Part shown: in pieces, positions 1-5,497 of the stretch
Position numbering within the stretch: position 1 is the stretch's first letter
How the letters are laid out: each line of letters opens with the position of its first letter
Origin: Methylobacteriaceae bacterium
Lineage (GTDB): Bacteria; Pseudomonadota; Alphaproteobacteria; Rhizobiales; Beijerinckiaceae
DNA: 15,752 nucleotides
Assembly (NCBI GenBank): GCA_019247255.1
Contig: JAFAPJ010000501.1
Location: 1-15,752 of the forward strand
Reading direction: 5' to 3'
Position numbers and translations under genes: made by a program
The notes under the pieces: model-generated
What the model was told of the DNA's origin: nothing
The model's database searches: none
Seen by the model: the letters and a program-made list of their open reading frames with translations, nothing else

Positions 1-716
1 CCTTCCTGCTCCCGGTGGTCGTCCTTGACCTCCTGCTTCGTCATGCGCTGCCGAGCCGTCCAGCTGAAGCGCGCGTAGAGGAAATCCGCGATCGTCACGA
101 CCGCGTAGGCCGCGACGAGCGCGCCCAGGAACTTGATGGTGAGCGCCCGGATGACGCTCCCGAAGGGACCGGGCTCGATGCCGACGATCGCCTCGAGCCG
201 GTCGCGCTCCGACCAGAGGATCCAGCCCGCCAGCGTGCCGACGAGCCCGAGCTTGAGGAGCGACTTGACGAACTGGACCATGGCCTCGCGGCCGAAGATC
301 CGCTTCAAGCCGGCGAGCGGCGAGAGCCGCTCGAGCTTGGGGGTCAGCGGCTCGACCGTGAGCAGCGGGCGGTGCTGGGCGAGGCCGGAGGCGAGCGCCG
401 CCAGGCACAGGAGGCCGAGCGGGATCGCCGCGAAGACGAGAGCCGCCGTCAGGCCGTATCGGCTCGCCGCCATGAGGCCCGCCGGCGTGTCGGGCACGAG
501 GTGCGCGTTCATCAGGAACGCCCGCAGGTCGAGCGCGAAGCCGGTCGCGCTGCCTGCGCTCGCCGCGAGCGGCAGCGAGAGCGTGAGGGCGCCGAGCGCC
601 AGGAAGGTCGAGAGCTCGACGGAGCGCGGAACGTCGCCGCGCTTCGTCGCCTCGTCGAGCCGCCGGGCTGACGGTTCCTCGGTCCGGTCCTCCTGGCCCT
701 CTCCCCCGCCCGCCAT
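1..716 (-). CDS. flhB: Flagellar export gate protein FlhB (3' end outside the window)
   Basis: FlhB is the inner-membrane export-gate subunit that switches substrate specificity from rod/hook to filament. About 238 N-terminal residues are visible. They start MAGGGEGQEDRTEEP and continue with the charged RRLDEATKRGDVPRS stretch typical of FlhB just before the first membrane segment. Several hydrophobic helices follow, and the visible part ends in TKQEVKDDHREQEG, which matches the conserved cytoplasmic linker (KQE-KD-...-EG) ahead of the autocleavage domain. The NPTH cleavage site lies beyond the left edge and cannot be checked. The ATG at 716 overlaps the fliR TGA by one base (TGATG), so translation is probably coupled. 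It is the last visible gene of the flgB-flgC-fliE-fliQ-fliR-flhB unit. The only incompleteness is the window boundary. Confidence 0.93.
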   Translation of the reverse strand, partial: MAGGGEGQEDRTEEPSARRLDEATKRGDVPRSVELSTFLALGALTLSLPLAASAGSATGFALDLRAFLMNAHLVPDTPAGLMAASRYGLTAALVFAAIPLGLLCLAALASGLAQHRPLLTVEPLTPKLERLSPLAGLKRIFGREAMVQFVKSLLKLGLVGTLAGWILWSERDRLEAIVGIEPGPFGSVIRALTIKFLGALVAAYAVVTIADFLYARFSWTARQRMTKQEVKDDHREQE

Positions 717-1474
717 CAGGACACGCCGAAGGTCTGGAGGAAGCGCCCGAGGTCGCCCACGAACAACGTCATCATCGCGGCGACGCTGACGAGGAGCACG
801 AGCATCCCGATGAGGATCGAGAGCGGGATGCCGACGAAGAAGACCTGGATCTGCGGGATGAGCCTGGAGAGCACCCCGAGCCCGAGATTGAACAGGAAGG
901 CGAAGAGGATGAAGGGCGCGGCGAGCTTCAAGGCGAGCGCGAAGGCCGCGCCGACCGCGCCGACCGCGAGCTTCGCGGCGTCGCCGGCCTCGGGCAGGCT
1001 CGCGGGCGGCAGGAGGGCGTAGCTGTCGCGCACGGCCGTGATGGCGAGGTGATGCGTGTCGGTCGCGAAGACGAGCGTGATGCCCAGCAGCGTGAGCAGG
1101 TTGCCGATCGCGGCCTCCTGGCCGGATCGCGTCGTCGGGTCGACCGTCAGCGCCGAGGCGAGGCCGAGCTCCTGGGCGATGACGGCGCCCGCCGTCTGGA
1201 GCGCGGCCAGGACCATGCGGGTCGCAAGCCCGAGGATGAGCCCAACCAGCACCTCGCCGAGCAGCATCGCGATGGCCCGGTCCGGCGCCGCGGTCCGGGG
1301 CAGAAGCCCGGAGGCGAGGGGCAGGAGAGTCAGGGTGAGGAGGAGCGCGAAGCCGAGGCGGAGCCGGGCCGGAATCAGCTGCTCGCCGATCGCCGGGAGC
1401 AGCATCACGAGCGTCCCGACGCGCGCGAAGACGAGCATGAAGGCGGTGGCGAGATCGGGAATCGGGATCGTCAT
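716..1474 (-). CDS. fliR: Flagellar export gate protein FliR
   Basis: FliR is a polytopic inner-membrane subunit that joins FliP and FliQ in the export gate helix. The product is 252 residues, the usual FliR size. It begins MTIPIPDLATAFMLVFARVG, then LLPAIGEQLIPARLRLG, a classic FliR N-terminal signature, and carries about six hydrophobic segments. The frame stays open to a TTG at 1510, but that adds an Arg-rich dozen residues unlike the family, so the ATG at 1474 is preferred. Its Shine-Dalgarno (ggcgag) is weak, and coupling from fliQ 39 bases upstream may help. The stop overlaps the flhB start by one base. Confidence 0.94.
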   Translation of the reverse strand: MTIPIPDLATAFMLVFARVGTLVMLLPAIGEQLIPARLRLGFALLLTLTLLPLASGLLPRTAAPDRAIAMLLGEVLVGLILGLATRMVLAALQTAGAVIAQELGLASALTVDPTTRSGQEAAIGNLLTLLGITLVFATDTHHLAITAVRDSYALLPPASLPEAGDAAKLAVGAVGAAFALALKLAAPFILFAFLFNLGLGVLSRLIPQIQVFFVGIPLSILIGMLVLLVSVAAMMTLFVGDLGRFLQTFGVS

Positions 1475-1513
1475 CGCGCCGAGGCTCGCCCGCCGGGGGC
1501 GCAGCCGCAAGGT

Positions 1514-1780
1514 TCAGCCTCCGGCCGCGATCCGGGCCGCGATCCGGGTCATGTAGGAGCCGAGCGCGTCCGCCATGAAGGGCAGGACGAGGATGAGCGC
1601 GCCGAAGACCGCAACGATCTTGGGCACGTAGATGAGGGTCTGCTCCTGGATCTGGGTCAGCGCCTGGACGAGTGAGATCGCGAGACCCACCACCAGCGCG
1701 ATCAGCATGAGGGGCATCGCGACCTTGAGGAAGACGACGATGCCGTCCCGGGCGACGTCGAGAATGGCGGCGCCGGTCAT
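1514..1780 (-). CDS. fliQ: Flagellar export gate protein FliQ
   Basis: FliQ is a small inner-membrane export-gate subunit, present in several copies around FliP and FliR. The 88-residue product has the family length and two hydrophobic hairpin helices at about residues 15-38 and 50-73. The hallmark segment between them, SLVQALTQIQEQTLIYVPKI, is clearly visible (LVQA-TQIQEQTL). The ATG at 1780 shares one base with the fliE TGA, and a GGATG ribosome-site-like stretch lies inside the fliE end. It sits between fliE and fliR, an order also known from Caulobacter. Confidence 0.96.
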   Translation of the reverse strand: MTGAAILDVARDGIVVFLKVAMPLMLIALVVGLAISLVQALTQIQEQTLIYVPKIVAVFGALILVLPFMADALGSYMTRIAARIAAGG

Positions 1781-2103
1781 CAGATCTGCATCCGCATGAT
1801 CTCTTCGTAGGCCGAGATCACCCGGTCCCGGACCGCGACGAGCGTCTGGAGCGCGGTCTCGCTCTCGGCGACCGCGGTCACGACGTCGACGAGGTCCGTC
1901 CGGCCGGACGCGACCGCCATCGCCTGCGCGTCCGCCTTGCCGGCGCTCGCCGCGACGCCTTCGAGCGCGCCTTTCAGGAGCGAGCCGAAATCCGATTGAG
2001 TCGCCTCGTCGGGCCCGGCGAGGTCGAAGCCGCCCCGGCCGCGACCGGCCGGGAGGTTGCCGGTCGCCGCATAGGCGCCGGCCGCGAAGGACGTCGTGGC
2101 CAT
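1780..2103 (-). CDS. fliE: Rod adapter / basal-body protein FliE
   Basis: FliE links the MS-ring and export gate to the proximal rod and is the first exported rod subunit. The product is 107 residues, normal for FliE. Its N-terminal third is variable and Gly/Ala-rich. The conserved part runs from DFGSLLKGALEGVAASAGKA through DLVDVVTAVAESETALQTLV to the C-terminal helix VRDRVISAYEEIMRMQI, with the invariant YEEIMRMQI ending. There is no signal peptide, as expected for a flagellar export substrate. An AGGGAG ribosome site lies about eight bases before the ATG, 13 bases after the flgC stop. Confidence 0.95.
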   Translation of the reverse strand: MATTSFAAGAYAATGNLPAGRGRGGFDLAGPDEATQSDFGSLLKGALEGVAASAGKADAQAMAVASGRTDLVDVVTAVAESETALQTLVAVRDRVISAYEEIMRMQI

Positions 2104-2116
2104 GCTGATCGCTCCC

Positions 2117-2527
2117 TCAGGCGCGGATGATGTCGAGCGTGCGGGCGATCATGCGCCGCGTCGCCGTGACGATGTTGAGGTTCGCCTCGTAGCTCCGCTG
2201 CGCTTCGCGCATGTCGAGCGTCTCGACGAGGCTGTTGACGTTCGGCAGCTTGACCTCGCCCTGCGGGTTCGCCGCCGGGTGGCCGGGGTCGACCTTCGTC
2301 CGGAAGGCCGAGCCGTCCCGCTGGACGGGACCGAGATCGACGACGGTCGCGCCGATCTCGCGATCGAAGTGGCGCGCGAAGGTCGTGACCTTGCGCCGGT
2401 ACGGATCCGCGCCCGGACGGTTGCCGGTCGAATCCGCGTTGGCCACGTTTTCGGCGATGACCCGCATGCGGCCCGACTGGGCTTTCAGCCCCGAGGCCGC
2501 GACGGCGATCGACTTCGCGAAGTCCAT
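2117..2527 (-). CDS. flgC: Proximal rod protein FlgC
   Basis: FlgC is a proximal rod subunit of the periplasmic drive shaft, exported through the flagellar type III apparatus. The 136 residues fit the family. The N-terminal rod motif is present: AASGLKAQSGRMRVIAENVA then NADSTG, an ENVANA-type rod signature at about residues 10-34. The C-terminal helix SLVETLDMREAQRSYEANLN pairs with it in the coiled D0 domain. A GAGGAG ribosome site overlaps the end of flgB, 14 bases upstream, indicating coupling. No irregularities were seen. Confidence 0.95.
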   Translation of the reverse strand: MDFAKSIAVAASGLKAQSGRMRVIAENVANADSTGNRPGADPYRRKVTTFARHFDREIGATVVDLGPVQRDGSAFRTKVDPGHPAANPQGEVKLPNVNSLVETLDMREAQRSYEANLNIVTATRRMIARTLDIIRA

Positions 2528-2541
2528 GCGACCCTAGCTCC

Positions 2542-2925
2542 TCAGCTCGACTTGCCGACCGCGACGCGCAGCATCGACAGGCTCTTCTGGTAAAGGGAGG
2601 CCGCGAGCTGGAAATCCGACTGGTTGCCCGCGACCTTCAGCATCTCGTCCTCGAGATTGACCCCGTTGCCTGAGGGGCGCGTCTCGAACCGCTCGGCCCG
2701 GCGGCTGTCCGCCGTCCCGTCGGCTCCCGCGGATGCGAGGTGAAGCGGGCTCGTCCTGAGCATGGCGAGCGCCTGGCCGGGGGCCTTCGGGCTCACGAGC
2801 TCGCGCGGCTGAAAGCCCGGCGTGTTCGCGTTGGCGACGTTCTCGGCGAGCAGCTTCTGCCGGGTCTCGTGCCATTGCAGCCGGGTCTTGAGGGCTGCGA
2901 CGATGGGAAGGTCGGTGAGCGCCAT
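2542..2925 (-). CDS. flgB: Proximal rod protein FlgB
   Basis: FlgB is a proximal rod protein and the first gene of the flgB-flgC-fliE-fliQ-fliR-flhB unit. From the ATG at 2925 the product is 127 residues, beginning MALTDLPIVAALKTRLQWHE. The rod motif follows as LLAENVANANTPGFQPRELV. The C terminus, SDFQLAASLYQKSLSMLRVA, is the usual FlgB D0 helix. An upstream ATG at 2958 would add 11 residues, but they are atypical. If the weak sigma-54-like element at 2950-2963 is real, that codon would not even be transcribed. An aaagg stretch about 11 bases before 2925 may be the ribosome site. The CtrA box at 2972-2986 lies about 47 bases upstream. Confidence 0.94.
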   Translation of the reverse strand: MALTDLPIVAALKTRLQWHETRQKLLAENVANANTPGFQPRELVSPKAPGQALAMLRTSPLHLASAGADGTADSRRAERFETRPSGNGVNLEDEMLKVAGNQSDFQLAASLYQKSLSMLRVAVGKSS

Positions 2926-2949
2926 GGGCCCGGTTGCCTTTACGGTTCG

Positions 2950-2963
2950 GCAATACATGGCCC
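2950..2963 (-). promoter_or_regulatory. Weak sigma-54-like -24/-12 element facing flgB
   Basis: On the minus strand a GG and a TTGC lie in exact GG-N10-GC spacing, upstream of the flgB ATG at 2925. The predicted start of transcription would be near 2938. Only the GG and the TTGC match the TGGCAC-N5-TTGC consensus; the CAC of the -24 block is absent. The spacing and position make it worth recording, but chance is a serious alternative. Confidence 0.3.
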
Positions 2964-2971
2964 CGTTATGG

Positions 2972-2986
2972 TTAATGCCGGGTTAA
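2972..2986 (-). promoter_or_regulatory. CtrA-type box (TTAA-N7-TTAA) between flgB and fliO
   Basis: The sequence TTAA-TGCCGGG-TTAA matches the CtrA full-site consensus TTAA-N7-TTAA exactly. It lies 47 bases upstream of the flgB start. Its centre would sit near -35 of a promoter starting around 2944, the usual position for CtrA-activated flagellar promoters. The site is close to symmetric and could also act on divergent fliO. An almost identical box (one spacer base different, same following G) stands before fliL at 10839-10853, which argues against chance in DNA this rich in G+C. Confidence 0.75.
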
Positions 2987-3020
2987 GTGCCTGACGCTTC
3001 TGCCGAGCCAGGGGGCGCGG

Positions 3021-3040
3021 GCCCGGCAAGGGCTGCCGGG
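3021..3040. promoter_or_regulatory. Palindrome CCCGGCA-N5-TGCCGGG in the flgB/fliO control region
   Basis: CCCGGCA (3022-3028) and TGCCGGG (3034-3040) form a perfect 7-bp dyad around a 5-base spacer. The same dyad with the same spacer length is at 10854-10874 in the fliL/flgF region; I found none elsewhere in the window. The geometry suits a dimeric Fis-type helix-turn-helix regulator of the NtrC family, such as FlbD. It could instead be an intergenic REP-like hairpin, since the bases that follow (GCCGGGTCAT) recur beside the hairpin at 4652-4669. Confidence 0.5.
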
Positions 3041-3171
3041 TCATGCCCGCCCGCTCCGCGACAGCCGCGAATCATCGTGGTAGCGTGGAACAGGATCGGG
3101 CCTTCGGTGTCTTGCACCGGGACAGGCCGCGCCTTGCGGCTCCGGTCCGTCCTCGCGAGAGAGTTCGAGTC

Positions 3172-4641
3172 TTGCAGTTCTCCATTCCGGGCATCGAGAA
3201 CCTGTCCTCCGCGGCGAAGTACGTGATCGCCTTCGGCATCATCTTCGTGCTTCTGGCCCTGTTCGCCCTCATCCTGCGGCGCCTCACGGGCGGCCGGCTC
3301 TCGCTGTCCAGCGATCGCGGCCGGGCGAGGCAGCCGCGGCTCGGCATCGTGGACGTCTACGATCTCGACCGGCAGCGCCAGCTGATCCTGCTGCGGCGCG
3401 ACAACGTCGAGCATCTGCTGCTCGTCGGCGGCCCGAACGACGTCGTGGTCGAGACGAACATCATCCGGGTTCCCGGGGCGCGTCTCCCGGTCGGCAACCT
3501 GCCCGCCGAGCCGGCCGCGGAGCCCGTGCCGGAGCGCAACGTCGAGATCGCGCCCGTGCGTCCGGTCGTCGAGCCGGCGGTCGGGCGGATCGTCGAGCGC
3601 GGCCCCGACCCGGTCGTCGCTCAGCTCGGCAACGCCGAGCCGGCGTCGAACGGGGCCCGCGAGCCGGTCGGCCGCGCCACGGTCGAGCCGCCGCTGAAGC
3701 CGAGCAGCATCCAGGCGACGGCCGGACGGCTCGTCCCGGAACGGCCAGCACGTCCTGAGAGCGGCCCCGCGCCCGCGCGCCGGCCGAACGGTCCCGCCCC
3801 GTCGCCGAGCGCCGCCGAGGAGGACGACGACGTCCTGTCCGACATGACGAAGCAGCTCGAGGAAGCGCTGAAGCGGCCCGGCCAGGGGCAGGCCGAGGTC
3901 CGGGCCGATGCCGGCGAGCGCCTCCCGGGCCCGCCCGGGAACGGCCGCGGCGAGCCTCGTCCGCCGCAGCGCCCGATCGAGCTGCCGCGCGCGAACCCGG
4001 TCGCGCGCGCGCCGGCGCCGCCGCCTCCGCCCGCCCAGAGCCGGCCCGAGCCCGCTCCGACCCGGGCCGAGCCGCGGACACCCGCTCCGCCGCCGTCCGG
4101 CCGCTCGGAGCCGGAACCGGCCGCGCGTCCCGAACCGCCGCGCCCCGAGCCGCAACGCGCCGAGACGTCCCGGCCTCCGTCGCCGACCCAGGAGCCCGGA
4201 AACCCTCCGGCGGAGGCGGTCATCGTCCCGCCGCGCCCGCAGCCGCAGACCGCACCGCCCGATCGGCCCGCGCCATCGCCGGAGCGGCTTGGACCGGCGC
4301 CCGAGCGGCTCGGACCGCCGCCGACGCCGCCCGCCCGGCGCTCGGCGGAGCCTCCGGCGCCTCCCGCACCTGCGGCTCCCGCCGAAGCGCCTGCCCCGCC
4401 ACCGACCTCGCCGGTGGGCCTCCCGGCCGCCGCAGGCCCGGCGGCCGGCCCAGGTTCGGCTCCCGCGCCGTCTCCCGGCTCCGCCCCGCCTGCAGCCGAG
4501 CCTCGTCCCGCCCCGCCCGCGCCCGAGCCGAAGCCTGCGGCCGGGGGCAAGAGCGACGTCTTCTCCATCGAGGACATCGAGGCCGAGTTCGCCCGGCTTC
4601 TCGGCCGCCCGATCGACCGCAAGGACGACGGAAAGGCCTGA
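3172..4641 (+). CDS. fliO: FliO-like flagellar export assembly protein with long Pro/Ala-rich tail
   Basis: FliO is a bitopic membrane protein that helps assemble the FliP ring of the export gate. From the TTG at 3172 the product is 489 residues. A short N terminus (LQFSIPGIENLSSAAKYV) is followed by one membrane helix at about residues 17-35 and a small beta domain at about 55-100 (LGIVDVYDLDRQRQLILLRR, then NVEHLLLVGGPNDVVVE). This is the FliO core. About 350 Pro/Ala/Arg/Glu-rich residues follow, interrupted by a short acidic/helical patch (DVLSDMTKQLEEALKRP). The C terminus, VFSIEDIEAEFARLLGRPID, resembles the conserved tail of alphaproteobacterial FliO. The frame is open back to an ATG at 3043, but that start lies inside the intergenic palindrome region. 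GAGAG about ten bases before the TTG supports the shorter form. fliP follows 77 bases downstream. Confidence 0.82.
   Translation: MQFSIPGIENLSSAAKYVIAFGIIFVLLALFALILRRLTGGRLSLSSDRGRARQPRLGIVDVYDLDRQRQLILLRRDNVEHLLLVGGPNDVVVETNIIRVPGARLPVGNLPAEPAAEPVPERNVEIAPVRPVVEPAVGRIVERGPDPVVAQLGNAEPASNGAREPVGRATVEPPLKPSSIQATAGRLVPERPARPESGPAPARRPNGPAPSPSAAEEDDDVLSDMTKQLEEALKRPGQGQAEVRADAGERLPGPPGNGRGEPRPPQRPIELPRANPVARAPAPPPPPAQSRPEPAPTRAEPRTPAPPPSGRSEPEPAARPEPPRPEPQRAETSRPPSPTQEPGNPPAEAVIVPPRPQPQTAPPDRPAPSPERLGPAPERLGPPPTPPARRSAEPPAPPAPAAPAEAPAPPPTSPVGLPAAAGPAAGPGSAPAPSPGSAPPAAEPRPAPPAPEPKPAAGGKSDVFSIEDIEAEFARLLGRPIDRKDDGKA
4279..4320 (+). repeat. Two tandem 21-base in-frame repeats inside fliO
   Basis: Two adjacent 21-base units (4279-4299 and 4300-4320) encode PERLGPA and PERLGPP within the Pro-rich tail. 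They differ at a few positions. Short duplications of this kind are consistent with slippage-driven growth of the disordered tail. Confidence 0.7.
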
Positions 4642-4651
4642 ACTGCGTCGC

Positions 4652-4669
4652 CCCGGCGCTTGCGCCGGG
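4652..4669. repeat. Hairpin-forming inverted repeat between fliO and fliP
   Basis: CCCGGCGC and GCGCCGGG are perfect inverted repeats separated by TT, followed by TCATCG. No T-tract follows, so a classical intrinsic terminator is unlikely. The hairpin lies in the fliO-fliP gap, about 50 bases before the fliP start. It could act as an RNA stabiliser or attenuator, or be a REP-like repeat; GCCGGGTCAT is shared with positions 3035-3044. Confidence 0.5.
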
Positions 4670-4718
4670 TCATCGCGGTCCCGAAGGTCCGCTCCGGACG
4701 GAGCCGAACCGAATCAGC

Positions 4719-5480
4719 GTGCCAGGATCGCCGAGCCCGCGCGGACGCACCGTGCGGGCGCCCCTCGCCGTCGCGGGCGCGCTCGGCATCCTGTGCGCCG
4801 CGCCCGCCGCCGCTCAGACGCTGTCGCTCGATCTCGGGCAGGGGGCGGGCGTCACCGAGCGGGCGCTGCAGCTCGTCGCGCTGGTCACGGTCCTGGCGGT
4901 CGCGCCGTCCGTCGTCGTCATGGTCACGGCCTTCACCCGGATCGTCGTCGTCCTCTCGCTGCTGCGCTCCGCGATCGGGACCCAGAGCGCGCCCCCGAAC
5001 ACGGTGATCGTCAGCCTCGCCCTGTTCCTCACGGGCTTCGTGATGGCGCCGACCCTGCGCGAAGCCTACGCGGCCGGCGTCGCGCCGCTCCTCGCCGGCC
5101 AGATCCAGCCGGCCGAGGCCTTCGAGCGGGGCGTGGTCCCCTTGCGGGCCTTTATGATGCGCCAGGTGCGGGAGAAGGACCTCGCGCTCTTCGTGTCCCT
5201 GTCGCGCGAGCCCGTGCCCGCGACGCCCGAGGCCGTGCCGCTCCAGGTGCTCATCCCGGCCTTCATGATCTCGGAGCTCCGGCGCGCCTTCGAGATCGGC
5301 TTCCTACTGTTCGTGCCGTTCCTGATCATCGACCTCGTGGTCGCGTCGATTCTCATGTCGGTCGGCATGATGATGCTGCCGCCCGTGACCGTGTCGCTGC
5401 CCTTCAAGCTTATCTTCTTCGTGCTCGTGGACGGCTGGAGCCTGGTCGCGGGCTCCCTCGTCCAGAGCTTCGGGACCTGA
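4719..5480 (+). CDS. fliP: Flagellar export gate protein FliP
   Basis: FliP forms the pentameric core of the export gate in the inner membrane. The product from GTG 4719 is 253 residues. A cleavable-type signal peptide at about residues 1-33 ends in APAAAQT, as is common for FliP. Family blocks follow: VMVTAFTRIVVVLSLLRSAI, then PPNTVIVSLALFLTGFVMAP, then LIPAFMISELRRAFEIGFLL, and near the end PPVTVSLPFKLIFFVLVDGW. About four hydrophobic segments are visible. The nearest GGAG is about 15 bases before GTG 4719, rather far. A second GTG at 4752 (MRAPLAVAGALG) would leave a shorter but complete signal peptide and is a real alternative start. The gene converges on the long minus-strand gene with only 16 bases between the stops. 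Confidence 0.94.
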   Translation: MPGSPSPRGRTVRAPLAVAGALGILCAAPAAAQTLSLDLGQGAGVTERALQLVALVTVLAVAPSVVVMVTAFTRIVVVLSLLRSAIGTQSAPPNTVIVSLALFLTGFVMAPTLREAYAAGVAPLLAGQIQPAEAFERGVVPLRAFMMRQVREKDLALFVSLSREPVPATPEAVPLQVLIPAFMISELRRAFEIGFLLFVPFLIIDLVVASILMSVGMMMLPPVTVSLPFKLIFFVLVDGWSLVAGSLVQSFGT

Positions 5481-5497
5481 GGCGGATCGCGGCCGCC
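5481..5497. terminator. Short inverted repeat between convergent fliP and the AMIN/TPR gene
   Basis: GGCGG (5481-5485) and CCGCC (5493-5497) can pair across a 7-base loop, exactly filling the 16-base gap between the two convergent stop codons. The stem is short and no T-run follows on either strand. It is a possible weak bidirectional terminator, no more. Confidence 0.25.

Noticed and set aside
3043..3171. fliO starting at ATG 3043
   Set aside because: The extra 43 residues are Arg-rich and unlike FliO, and the codon lies at the end of the intergenic palindrome. TTG 3172 has a GAGAG site and begins just before the membrane helix.
2983..4673. Two minus-strand open frames (2983-4155 and 3621-4673) opposite fliO
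   Set aside because: Gly/Ala/Arg low-complexity products mirror the Pro/Ala codons of fliO on the other strand; no start signals or domains.
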